Assembly: GCF_002860365.1 (NCBI RefSeq)
Contig: NZ_NMWT01000016.1
Span: 1 to 64,000 of the forward strand
Length of the DNA: 64,000 nt
Reading direction: 5' to 3'
From: Bifidobacterium parmae
GTDB lineage: Bacteria; Actinomycetota; Actinomycetes; Actinomycetales; Bifidobacteriaceae
Below the pieces are notes generated by a model. That model had not been told where the DNA came from, searched no databases, and saw only the letters and a program-made list of their open reading frames with translations. Made by a program: the position numbers and the translations under genes. Each line of letters opens with the position of its first letter. Positions within the stretch are counted from its first letter, which is position 1. Positions 16,917-26,759 of the stretch are shown piece after piece.

Positions 16917-18501
16917 TCACCGCGATGCCAGCAGCCGTTCGACCACCTTGTCGTCGCCCTCGTATGGCACGTGCCGGTTGCGGTCCTTGATCCAGCGTTC
17001 GTCGCCCTTGCCGATGACGAGCACCACGTCCGTGCGTTCCGGGTGCGCGCGGGCCTCGTCCAGCGCGTCGGCGATGGCGGCGACGCGGTCGACGATCGTG
17101 GTCGTGGCGACGCGCGGGTTCGTCACGTGGGAGTGCATGTCGCGGCAGATGTCCTCGTAGGGTTCGGTGTCGGTGTCCTCCGCGGTGAACACGAAGCGGG
17201 CGATGCGGTCCTGCGCCGCCTCGACGATCTCCCGGCGGCGGTCGAGCGCCTTGTCGCCCGCCGCGCCGGTCACCAGCGTGACGACCGGCGTGCGGCCGGC
17301 GTAGCGCGCGTCGACGAAGTCGAGCAGCGCCGTGACCGAGACGCGGTTGTGCGCGTAGTCGACGATGACGTCGGTGTCGCTCGTCTCGTCGTGGAAACGC
17401 TCCATGCGGCCGGACACGCGCGTCGGCTCCATCGCGTGCAGCGCCCCCCGCCTCGTCGGCCGGCACGCCGGCCGCATGCGCGATGGCGACGGCGGCCAGC
17501 GCGTTCTCGTAGTTGAAATCGCCGGCGAGCGCCAGCCGGTATCCGCCGAGGTCGTGGCTGTCGAGGCGCATCGCGTAGGCGTCGTGGCCGCCGTCCGTCG
17601 GCCATGCGATGGCCGACGCGTCGGCGTATCCGCGGGTCTCCGTCGCGTCGTCGCCGTCGGGCGCGGCGTCCAGCAGCGCGAATTCGGTCACGGGCACGCC
17701 GGCGGCGGCCGCGTCCTCGCGCAGCAGGTCGGCGTGGTCGGTCCGCGCGTTGAGCACGAGCGTGCGGCTGTTGTCCACGATGAGGCGCTTGCAGCGCAGG
17801 TAGTCCTCGAGCGAGGGGTGTTCGATGTCGCTGATGTGGTCGGGGGAGATGTTGAGGAACGCGCCGACGTCGAAGGTGAGTCCGTGGACGCGGTTCACCT
17901 TGTACGCCTGGGAGCTGACCTCCATGACGAGGTATTTCATGCCGTTGTCGACGGCCTCGCGCATCATGCGGAACGCGTCGAGCGATTCGGGCGTGGTCAG
18001 GTCGGATTCGATGTAGGTGCGGCCGTCGAGGCAGTTGTCCACCGAGGAGAACAGGGCGCAGCGGCCGTCTGAGTGGGTGTTGAGCACGGCCTGCGTGAAG
18101 TAGGCGGTGGTGGTCTTGCCTTTGGTGCCGGTGATGCCGATCAGGGTGAGCGCGTCCTGCGGGCGGCCGTAGAATTCGGCGGCGAGCAGGCTCAGCGCCT
18201 TGCGCGCGTCGTCGACGATCAGTCCGGGCGCTGCGGCGTGGGCGGACATGTCGGTCTCGGCCACGTAGGCGGCGAGTCCGCGGGCGTCGCAGCCGTCGAG
18301 GAATTCGGGGCGGAATCGGCCCTTGCATACGAGCATCGCTCCGGGGGCGACCTTGCGGGTGTCGTAGGTGAGCGAGGCGAACGGTTCGTCCGCTCCGGGC
18401 AGCGCCGCGGCGGTCCTCGACCAGCGTCCGCCGTGGATCACCTCGCGCAGCAGATGGTGGCGTTCGAGCAGTGCCGCGGCGGAGTTGAGGGTCAGTGCCA
18501 T
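16917..18501 (-). pseudogene. Second MurE-like ligase, frameshifted
   Basis: Close paralogue of the adjacent MurE, sharing TGTKGKTT, 'TTPESLDAFRMMREAVDNG', 'MEVSSQAYKVNRVHG' and 'NISPDHIS'. The frame from 18501 is normal for about 350 residues to 'AHAAGVPADEAGG'. The homologous continuation ('MEPTRVSGRMERF', 'VDYAHNRVS', 'VLVIGKGDERWIKD') is in another frame ending at 16917. The switch falls in a run of six C on the plus strand (within 17440-17455); removing one base restores a full ligase of about 527 aa. It is either a recent mutation or a sequencing error. The substrate-loop region differs from MurE 1 (TAEDTDTEPYED). AAAGGAAG precedes the start. Confidence 0.8.
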
Positions 18502-18698
18502 CGGTGTCGCTTCCTTTCATGGCGGGGCCGTGCCCGCCCGATCGTGTCGGTCGTATGCGGCCGTACGTTCCCGTACGGTCGGAAGGCCCGTGCCTCCCGT
18601 TCGGACGGCTCCACTGTGGGCGACGAATCTCAACGTCGACTGGGAGGTTGCTTGGGATTCTATCGCCGGATATGCCCGGATGCGCGGACTGCGGCGAT

Positions 18699-18704
18699 TA
18701 CAAT
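18699..18704 (+). promoter_or_regulatory. -10 box of leaderless sigma-factor transcript
   Basis: TACAAT ends 8 nt before the GTG at 18713, with no Shine-Dalgarno between. This spacing places the transcription start at or next to the GTG. No clear -35 or GGAAT/GTT SigH-type box was found. Confidence 0.5.
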
Positions 18705-18712
18705 GGGCAATC

Positions 18713-19432
18713 GTGACCAGCGAGACGAAAGAGACGATGACGGAGCGTCGTGCGCGCTTCGAGAAGCTCGCCATGCCCGCGCTCGATGCACTGTACCGGC
18801 GGGCGATGCGCCTGACCAACGACCCGGACGATGCGCAGGATCTCGTGCAGGACACCTTCGAGAAGGGGTTCAAGGCGTTCGACTCGTTCACGCCGGGGAC
18901 GAACTTCGAGGCGTGGATGACGACCATCGAACGCAACGCCTACTTCAACCAGTACGCGAAGGCGAAGCGGCGCCCGCAGCGGGCGAACGACACGAGCGGC
19001 GAATACGACGACTGGGACCTGTACGAGGCGTCCGAGCATTCCTCGGACGGGCTCAAATCCGCGGAGGACGAGTATCTGGACGCGTTCGCGCCCGAGGAGA
19101 TCATGCAGGCGCTGGCGAAGCTGTCGCCCGAACGCCGGCAGGTGTTCATCGACACGGCGATCGACGGCAAGACGTACCGGCAGGTCGCCGAGGAGCAGGG
19201 CGTCGCCATCGGCACGGTGATGAGCCGGCTCAACCGCGCGCGCACCCAGCTCAAGCACGAGCTCGCGTCCTACGCGCGCGAGCACGGGTACGGGTCGCAG
19301 CTGCCGGCGAAACCGTCCTCCGGTTCCGGTTCACCCTCGGCGAAGTCGGGGCGGGGGCGTGCCGGTTCGCGCGTTTCCGGCGATAATGGAACCGTCAGGC
19401 GGGAATCCGCACAGGGAAAGGAGACGCGATGA
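18713..19432 (+). CDS. sigH: ECF-type RNA polymerase sigma factor (SigH/RpoE-like)
   Basis: Group IV sigma factor of about 239 aa. Region 2 is 'DALYRRAMRLTNDPDDAQDLVQDTFEKGFKAF...FEAWMTTIERNAYFN' and region 4 is 'LSPERRQVFIDTAIDGKTYRQVAEEQGVAIGTVMSRLNRARTQL' (helix-turn-helix), followed by a Ser/Gly-rich tail. This resembles SigH/SigR, which controls oxidative and heat stress genes in actinobacteria. The start is GTG 18713, supported by the TACAAT box 8 nt upstream; the ATG at 18737 (MTERRARFEK) is the alternative. It overlaps the anti-sigma gene by 4 nt (ATGA), the usual coupled arrangement. Confidence 0.88.
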   Translation: MTSETKETMTERRARFEKLAMPALDALYRRAMRLTNDPDDAQDLVQDTFEKGFKAFDSFTPGTNFEAWMTTIERNAYFNQYAKAKRRPQRANDTSGEYDDWDLYEASEHSSDGLKSAEDEYLDAFAPEEIMQALAKLSPERRQVFIDTAIDGKTYRQVAEEQGVAIGTVMSRLNRARTQLKHELASYAREHGYGSQLPAKPSSGSGSPSAKSGRGRAGSRVSGDNGTVRRESAQGKETR

Positions 19433-19731
19433 ACCAGATGCCGGTGGAGCATGTGCGTCGCATCGCCGTCACCCGCACGTCGGCGGACGGCGTCGTCAGC
19501 CATACCGAGGTGCGCATCACCGAGACGCGCGTCGTCGACGTGGATCCCGCGGCCGACGCGGACCGTGATCTGCGTGACATGGGGGAGTGCTTCGACCCCG
19601 CGACCTGCTGCTCCGAACGCGAGCAGGCGATGATCGCCGCGCTGCGCGCCTACCTGAGGCCCGAGGCCGCGCCGGAATGCCTCAGGATGCGGGTGAAGGC
19701 GTGCCTCGACCACTGCTGCGGCGAACAGTGA
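19429..19731 (+). CDS. Cys-rich anti-sigma factor (RsrA-like, atypical)
   Basis: 100-aa protein expected to bind and silence the sigma factor upstream, judged by the ATGA overlap, size and C-terminal similarity. 'CCSEREQAMIAALRAYL' followed by 'PECLRMRVKACLDHCCGEQ' resembles the ends of RsrA/ZAS anti-sigma factors. The classical HxxxCxxC zinc motif in the middle is absent; instead six Cys fall in the last 50 residues, including two CC pairs. Redox sensing through these cysteines is plausible but inferred. The first 45 residues ('RRIAVTRTSADGVVSHTEVRI') look like a separate beta-rich piece. AAAGGAG lies 6 nt before the ATG. Confidence 0.7.
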   Translation: MNQMPVEHVRRIAVTRTSADGVVSHTEVRITETRVVDVDPAADADRDLRDMGECFDPATCCSEREQAMIAALRAYLRPEAAPECLRMRVKACLDHCCGEQ

Positions 19732-19750
19732 GCCGGAGAGGCGAATATGA

Positions 19751-19787
19751 GAAAACCCGCCGGGCCGTGAGGCTCAGGCGGGTTTTC
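19751..19787. terminator. Bidirectional terminator between anti-sigma gene and bL37
   Basis: GAAAACCCGCC (19751-19761) and GGCGGGTTTTC (19777-19787) pair over 11 bp with a 15-nt loop and end in a T-run on either strand. It separates the convergent stops at 19731 and 19809. Confidence 0.85.
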
Positions 19788-19808
19788 CGCGTCTTGAACA
19801 GACAAGAA

Positions 19809-19883
19809 TCAGGCGTTGGGGCGCTTGCCGTGGTTGGCGGCCTTCTTACGACGATCCTTGCGCTTACGTCCGCGCATGCCCAT
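19809..19883 (-). CDS. Ribosomal protein bL37-like peptide (24 aa)
   Basis: A 24-residue, very basic peptide (more than 40% Lys/Arg) starting MGMRGRKRKDRR and ending ANHGKRPNA. It matches in length and C-terminus the small actinobacterial 50S protein bL37 known from mycobacterial ribosome structures (recalled, not searched). AAAGGAG sits 6 nt before the ATG at 19883; the next Met (residue 3) would disturb the alignment. A CATAAT-like box lies about 45 nt upstream on the minus strand, and a strong terminator follows the stop, so the gene is its own unit. It is too short for most gene callers and easily missed. Confidence 0.85.
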   Translation of the reverse strand: MGMRGRKRKDRRKKAANHGKRPNA

Positions 19884-19942
19884 GATGGACTCCTTTACTG
19901 GAAAGATAAATAAGCCTTCGGCATTATGCCACAGGACGCGGA

Positions 19943-19993
19943 CGCGCCGCAAACCGCGTTTCGGGGGACGCCCGTCATGCGGTTCGCGGCGCG
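19943..19993 (-). terminator. Hairpin downstream of galM
   Basis: A 15-bp stem (19943-19957 with 19979-19993, one G-U pair) lies 18 nt past the galM stop and before the bL37 promoter region. There is no clear T-run, so it is a probable rather than certain terminator. Confidence 0.5.
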
Positions 19994-20010
19994 TGCCGCG
20001 GGAAGGGGCG

Positions 20011-20961
20011 TCAGTCGATCTCGGCCTTGATGAACAGCTTCGTCACGCTGGACTCGCCCGGCTTGATCGCGATGAGGTCCTTGCCGGTGTTGAACGCGTT
20101 CGCGTAGGCGGTCTGCGGTTCGACGGCGGTGCCCGCCGGATGCTTGAACGCCGGGAAGCCGGTGCCGGTGCACACCTGGAACGAGGTGATCGTCTCGTCG
20201 CCGCCCACATGGACGGTCAGGCCGTCCGGGCGGTGGAACGTGGCGGTCGCGGTGCCGTCGGCGGCGTGCTCGACGTCCGTCCACGCGTCGTCGTACGGCT
20301 GCTCGGTGAGCAGGCGCGGCTCGCGGAAGTCGTACTTCGTGCCGTCGACCGGCTCGGTGCCGGTCGGGATGAGGTTCTCGTCGACGGTGACGTGCGTGCG
20401 CGCCGGCACGGTGAGCGTGCACTGCGCGTTGTGGCCGTCGATCTCGTCGCCGTGGCCGTTGAAGCCGTTGTCGAGCCACGGGTGGATGGCGAGCGCCCAC
20501 GGGGCGTCCACGTCGCCGTTGTTGGCGGCCTCGACGGTGATCTTCAGGCCGTCGTCGGTGAGCTCGTGCGTCGCGGTGACGGTCACGTCGAACGGGTAGC
20601 CGAGCAGGAACGGCACGCGCCAGGACTGGGTGACGGAGTTCTCGGTGAGGGATTCGAGCTTCCAGAAGGAGCGGTAGCCGTAGCCGTGGATGGCGGTGTT
20701 CTTGTCGTGCTCGTCGATCGGCAGCTCGTAGGTCTTGCCTTCGAAGGTGTAGACGCCCGCCTCGATGCGGTTCGGGAACGGGACGAGCAGCTGGCCGTGG
20801 CAGCAGGTGACGGGGTCGTCCGGTCCGAGCGGGACGATCACGTTCCTGCCCTTGTAGGTGACTTCGCGCATCGTCGCGCCCAGCTCGGTGATGACGGCCT
20901 TGTAGTCGCCGTGGCTGATCGTGTACTGCTGTCCCGTGCGCGGGGGAAGGTTCTTGGTCAT
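20011..20961 (-). CDS. galM: Aldose 1-epimerase family protein (galactose mutarotase)
   Basis: 316-aa cytosolic mutarotase interconverting alpha and beta anomers of aldohexoses. Recognised by 'LLVPFPNRIEAGVYTFEGKTYELP' (conserved NR..G), 'HGYGYRSFW' (catalytic His region), 'ALAIHPWLDN' (His) and 'FQVCTGTGFPAF' near the C-terminus. The ATG at 20961 is preferred to the GTG at 20970 because CTGGAG lies 8 nt before it. The promoter region carries a TAGACT -10 box and a LacI-family operator, so sugar-dependent repression is likely. It is not clustered with galK or galT here. Confidence 0.87.
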   Translation of the reverse strand: MTKNLPPRTGQQYTISHGDYKAVITELGATMREVTYKGRNVIVPLGPDDPVTCCHGQLLVPFPNRIEAGVYTFEGKTYELPIDEHDKNTAIHGYGYRSFWKLESLTENSVTQSWRVPFLLGYPFDVTVTATHELTDDGLKITVEAANNGDVDAPWALAIHPWLDNGFNGHGDEIDGHNAQCTLTVPARTHVTVDENLIPTGTEPVDGTKYDFREPRLLTEQPYDDAWTDVEHAADGTATATFHRPDGLTVHVGGDETITSFQVCTGTGFPAFKHPAGTAVEPQTAYANAFNTGKDLIAIKPGESSVTKLFIKAEID

Positions 20962-21014
20962 ATATGTCACTCCAGAGTGAATATGAAGTTGTTTGCGGTG
21001 TACGCGACAACTTG

Positions 21015-21028
21015 CGTTATCGCTAACA
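21015..21028. promoter_or_regulatory. LacI-family operator upstream of galM
   Basis: Read on the minus strand, TGTTAGCGATAACG is a 14-mer differing at two positions from TGTTAGCGCTAACA, the LacI-type consensus common in bifidobacteria (recalled). It overlaps the expected transcription start just downstream of the TAGACT box, a good roadblock position. Confidence 0.6.
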
Positions 21029-21033
21029 CGTCC

Positions 21034-21039
21034 AGTCTA
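21034..21039 (-). promoter_or_regulatory. -10 box (TAGACT) of galM
   Basis: TAGACT on the minus strand lies about 70 nt before the galM start and immediately upstream of the LacI-type operator. The -35 is not clear. Confidence 0.45.
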
Positions 21040-21182
21040 GCGTTATTTTCACGTCACGCGCCCGTGCGCCTCCCGCGAATCGCGCGGCGCAGGTCGCCGG
21101 CGGTGCGGTAGAGTGCATGCGTAACGATTGCGGCGCGGGGCGCGCCGATGCCCGAGACGATCGAGAAAGGTCCCTGATACCC

Positions 21183-22160
21183 ATGGCGAAACGCATCGTA
21201 TTGGCCGATCCGCGCGGATTCTGCGCCGGCGTGGACCGGGCGATCCTCACCGTGCGCACGATCCTCAAGGGCTCGCACGTCGCGCCGGGGTCGGACCTGC
21301 CGCCCGTGTACGTGCGCCGTCAGATCGTGCACAACAAGCACGTGGTCGAGGACCTCGCCTCGCAGGGCGCCGTGTTCGTCGAGGAGCTGGAGGAGATCCC
21401 CGACGGGGCGGCCGCGGCGGGCGTGCCGGTCGTGTTCTCCGCGCACGGCGTGTCGCCCGCCGTCAAGGCGGAGGCGAAGGCGCGCGGGCTCAACGTGGTG
21501 GACGCCACCTGCCCGCTCGTCGCCAAGGTGCACCGCGAGGTGCTGCGCTTCGCCCGCTCCGGCTACGAGATCGTCTACATCGGGCACAAGGGCCACGACG
21601 AGGCGGTCGGCGTCGTGGGGGAGGCGCCGGAGCACGTGCATCTGATCGAGCACGAGCGCGACGTCGAGGGACTCGACTTCACGCCGGGCACGAAGCTCGT
21701 GCTCCTGAGCCAGACCACGCTGAGCGTCGACGAGACGGCCGGCACGATCGCCGCCCTCAAGGCCCGCTTCCCGTGGATCGAGATGCCGCCCAGCTCGGAC
21801 ATCTGCTATGCGACCTCCAACCGCCAGGCCGCCGTCAAGCTCGTCGCCGAACGCTCCGGATGCGTCGTGATCGTGGGGTCGGCGAACTCGTCGAACTCCG
21901 TGCGCCTCGTCGAGGTCGCGCAGGAGGGATTGGGGGAGCGCGGCCGCGCCCACCGGGTCGACGACGCCGGCGACCTCGACCCCGCATGGTTCGAGGGCGT
22001 CGAGGCGGTCGGCGTCTCCTCCGGCGCGTCCGTGCCCGAGGAGTACGTGGACGGCGTGATCGCCGCGCTGCGCGAACGCGGCTACACGGACGTCGAATCG
22101 GTGGAGACCACCAAGGAGACGATGCACTTCGTGCTGCCGGCTGAGCTCCGCAGGCGGTGA
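21183..22160 (+). CDS. ispH: 4-hydroxy-3-methylbut-2-enyl diphosphate reductase
   Basis: Last enzyme of the MEP isoprenoid pathway, an iron-sulfur protein reducing HMBPP to IPP and DMAPP. 325 aa. All three cluster cysteines are visible: RGFCAGVDRA near residue 13, DATCPLVAKVH near residue 100 and SSDICYATSNRQ near residue 200. The His and SxN substrate motifs ('FSAHGVSP', 'GSANSSNS') are present. The ATG at 21183 gives the family N-terminus MAKRIVLADPRGFC; the open frame upstream is unsupported. A TAGAGT box at 21109-21114 may be the promoter. It is divergent from galM. Confidence 0.96.
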   Translation: MAKRIVLADPRGFCAGVDRAILTVRTILKGSHVAPGSDLPPVYVRRQIVHNKHVVEDLASQGAVFVEELEEIPDGAAAAGVPVVFSAHGVSPAVKAEAKARGLNVVDATCPLVAKVHREVLRFARSGYEIVYIGHKGHDEAVGVVGEAPEHVHLIEHERDVEGLDFTPGTKLVLLSQTTLSVDETAGTIAALKARFPWIEMPPSSDICYATSNRQAAVKLVAERSGCVVIVGSANSSNSVRLVEVAQEGLGERGRAHRVDDAGDLDPAWFEGVEAVGVSSGASVPEEYVDGVIAALRERGYTDVESVETTKETMHFVLPAELRRR

Positions 22161-22231
22161 TGCACAGGACCGTCACATCGCGTTGGTAGGGTATTGCCCG
22201 TTGAGCCAACCCCGAGGAGATGGAATACCTT

Positions 22232-24121
22232 ATGTGCGGAATCGCCGGATTCGTCAACGACGACCCGATCGACGTCAAATGCCCGGTCATCAAGCGGATG
22301 ACCGACATCATCGCCCATCGCGGCCCCGATTCGGAAGGCAAGTACGTGGACGGGCACGTGGCGCTCGGCCACCGTCGTCTGAGCATCATCGACCTCGGCG
22401 GCGGCCAGCAGCCCATCTACAACGAGGACGGCAACCTCGTCATCACGTTCAACGGCGAGATCTACAACTACCAGCCGCTGCGCGCCCAGCTCATCGAGGC
22501 CGGGCACACGTTCACCACCGAATCCGACACCGAGGTGCTGCTGCACGGCTACGAGGAGTGGGGCGTCGAACTGCTGCAGAAGATTCGCGGCATGTTCACC
22601 TTCGTGATCTGGGACAAGACCAAGAAGGAGCTGTTCGGAGCCCGCGACCACTTCGGCATCAAGCCCTTCTACTACGCGAAGATGAACGGCACGTTCATGT
22701 ACGCCTCCGAGATCAAGAGCCTGCTGCAGCACCCCGACTTCGTCAAGGAGCTCAACCGCGAGGCCCTCAAGCCGTACATGACCTTCCAGTACCCGCCGTT
22801 CGCCGAGACCTTCTTCAAGGGCGTGTTCAAGCTGCCCGAAGGCCACTACTTCACCTACCGCGACGGGAAGATGGACATCCACCGCTACTACGACGAGCGC
22901 TTCCGCGAGTCGGACGTGACCCTCGACCATCTCGTCGACACCATCGACGACACGGTCATGGGCTCCGTCAAGGCCCACCAGATCGCCGACGTGGAGGTCG
23001 GCTCGTTCCTCTCCTCCGGCGTGGACTCCAGCTATGTGGCCGCCGTGGCCCGCCCGCAGCACACGTATTCGATCGGCTTCGGCAAGGGCACGTACAACGA
23101 GAGCCAGCAGGCCGGCGAACTCGCCGAGATCCTCAAGCTCAACAACACGGCCGAGGCCCTGACCGACGAGGAGGCGTTCAGCGCCTTCCCGCAGATCCAA
23201 TGGCATCTCGACGAACCCGACTCGAACCCGAGCTGCGTGCCGCTGTTCTTCCTCTCGAAGCTCGCCGCGCACGACGTGAAGGTCGTGCTCTCCGGCGAGG
23301 GCGCCGACGAGCTGTTCGGCGGCTACATCGACTACGGCGTGCACACGAAGTCGAAGGCCATCAAGGTCGTCACCCGCTGGCTCACCCACCTGCCCGCCGG
23401 CGCACGCCACGCCATCGCCCGCTGGTGCAAGGGCAAGACCTTCCACGGCGCCTGGCACCTGTACGCGAACCTCGCGCCCGCCGAGGAGAGCTTCATCGGC
23501 CAGGCGCGCGTGTTCGAGGAGTCCGAGTCCGACCGCATCCTCAAGCCCGCGTACCGCAAGGCGCCCAGCGTGCAGAGCATCGTCGACAGGACCTACGCCC
23601 GCATCGAAGGCAAGGGGCTGAGCGAGCTCAAGAAGAAGCAGTACCTCGACATGCACCAGTGGATGCCCGGCGACATCCTCCTCAAGGCCGACAAGCTCAC
23701 GATGGCCCACTCGCTCGAACTGCGCGTGCCGCTGCTCGACAAGGTGCTCATGGGCGTCGCCGAACAGGTGCCCACCAAGTGGCTCATCAACGACGAGAAC
23801 ACCAAGTACGCGTTCCGCCAGGCCGCCGGCCGCCACTTGCCCGAGGAGTGGAAGAGCCGCGAGAAGCTCGGCTTCCCCGTGCCGATCAAGAAGTGGCTGC
23901 GCGAGGAGAAGTACTACAAGCTGGTGCGCTCCGTGTTCGAACGCGACTACGTGAACGAGTTCTTCGACCAGGACGCGCTCCTCAAGATGCTCGACGACAA
24001 CTACGCCGGCAGGACCGACGACCGCCGTCGCATCTGGACCGTCTACACGTTCCTCACCTGGTACGACGTGTACTTCGTGCACGACGGCTCCAAGCCGGCC
24101 GTGCTCGACCTGGGAGACTGA
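22232..24121 (+). CDS. asnB: Asparagine synthase (glutamine-hydrolysing)
   Basis: Converts Asp, Gln and ATP into Asn and Glu in the cytosol. 629 aa. The mature N-terminus would be Cys2 (MCGIAGF), the Ntn glutaminase nucleophile, which fixes the start at 22232 rather than the ATG at 22220. The glutaminase domain covers residues 1 to about 200 ('HRGPDSEGK', 'FNGEIYNYQPLR'). The synthetase domain has the PP-loop LSSGVDSSY at about 258-266 and 'LSGEGADELFGGY'. The 'HSLELRVPLLD' and 'KLGFPVPIKKWL' motifs are typical of AsnB. GAGGAG precedes the start by 12 nt. A long hairpin follows the stop. Confidence 0.95.
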   Translation: MCGIAGFVNDDPIDVKCPVIKRMTDIIAHRGPDSEGKYVDGHVALGHRRLSIIDLGGGQQPIYNEDGNLVITFNGEIYNYQPLRAQLIEAGHTFTTESDTEVLLHGYEEWGVELLQKIRGMFTFVIWDKTKKELFGARDHFGIKPFYYAKMNGTFMYASEIKSLLQHPDFVKELNREALKPYMTFQYPPFAETFFKGVFKLPEGHYFTYRDGKMDIHRYYDERFRESDVTLDHLVDTIDDTVMGSVKAHQIADVEVGSFLSSGVDSSYVAAVARPQHTYSIGFGKGTYNESQQAGELAEILKLNNTAEALTDEEAFSAFPQIQWHLDEPDSNPSCVPLFFLSKLAAHDVKVVLSGEGADELFGGYIDYGVHTKSKAIKVVTRWLTHLPAGARHAIARWCKGKTFHGAWHLYANLAPAEESFIGQARVFEESESDRILKPAYRKAPSVQSIVDRTYARIEGKGLSELKKKQYLDMHQWMPGDILLKADKLTMAHSLELRVPLLDKVLMGVAEQVPTKWLINDENTKYAFRQAAGRHLPEEWKSREKLGFPVPIKKWLREEKYYKLVRSVFERDYVNEFFDQDALLKMLDDNYAGRTDDRRRIWTVYTFLTWYDVYFVHDGSKPAVLDLGD

Positions 24122-24171
24122 GCCGCCCCGAAGGGCCGGCGCGGACCGGCTCCCCGGCCCCGCGCCATTCA

Positions 24172-24209
24172 CCGGAAGGCTTGACCGTGACCGCGGTCAA
24201 GCCTTCCGG
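24172..24209. terminator. Hairpin after asnB
   Basis: CCGGAAGGCTTGACCG (24172-24187) pairs over 16 bp with 24194-24209 across a 6-nt loop. It lies 50 nt after the asnB stop. There is no T-run, but the stem is strong enough to separate asnB from typA. Confidence 0.65.
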
Positions 24210-24349
24210 CTATCATCAGTGCGGTTTGTGTGCACACACAGGTTGGACCAATCCAAGTTGTCCATACTGTCGAGAGGGCGGCGCGCGGGAGGCCCCGCGC
24301 CGCGCGGTTACGCGACAAGAACAAACAGAATCAATCAAGAGAGGTTTCG

Positions 24350-26277
<1,928 letters not shown>

Positions 26278-26281
<4 letters not shown>

Positions 26282-26742
26282 CGTCCGTGAGGACGGGCGC
26301 GAAGACCACGGCCGACTCCGACGGGCGGCCGTGGTCGCACCGGTTCGGCCCGTTGGGCCGGACCGTCGTCACGCTGCTCGCGGGTGCGGGCGCCGCGTTC
26401 GTCGGCACGCTCGCACACCGCATGGGCGCGGCCGTGAACATCCCCTACGGGCTTCTGCTCGCGTTCCTCGTCATCGCCCTGTCCACCTACTGCGCCCGCG
26501 CGCGCCAGGGCGTGACCGGCCTCGCCCTGCATCTCATCGTCTCGTCGGCCGCCGCATGGGGCATCGCCCTGTTCGGCGGCCCGGGCGGCGACGCGCTCGT
26601 CGTCGCCGGGTTCAGCACGCCGACCACCTATTTCAGCCAGCACGCCGGCTACATCTGGCTGTACGGCGTGATCCTCATCCAGGCCGCCATGCTGGTGCTG
26701 CCCGCATCATGGTTCCGCATCCCCGCCCCGAAAGGCGAATGA
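26278..26742 (+). CDS. Small integral membrane protein, function unknown
   Basis: 154 aa with four likely transmembrane helices: 'TVVTLLAGAGAAFVGTLAH', 'LLLAFLVIALSTYC', 'LALHLIVSSAAAWGIALF' and 'LYGVILIQAAMLVLPASWF'. The N-terminus is charged and hydrophilic, the C-terminus short and cytosolic-like. No catalytic motif is seen, and I do not recognise the family beyond 'actinobacterial membrane protein'. The start GTG 26278 overlaps the typA stop by 4 nt; the GTG at 26287 is an alternative. A TACAGT box for pheA follows the gene by 3 nt. Confidence 0.7.
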
Positions 26743-26745
26743 CGG

Positions 26746-26751
26746 TACAGT
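26746..26751 (+). promoter_or_regulatory. -10 box of leaderless pheA transcript
   Basis: TACAGT ends 8 nt before the ATG at 26760 with no ribosome-binding site between, the same layout as the sigma-factor gene. Confidence 0.5.
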
Positions 26752-26759
26752 GGTGTCCT

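Noticed and set aside
14063-16990. A 975-residue plus-strand frame across the murE and ATP-grasp genes.
   Set aside because: Val/Arg/His-rich composition without motifs; the minus strand encodes intact Mur ligase and ATP-grasp families.
24223-24349. Possible promoter for typA (TTGGAC...CATACT).
   Set aside because: The spacing between the boxes is only 14 nt, and other -10 candidates are equally weak, so no promoter is called.
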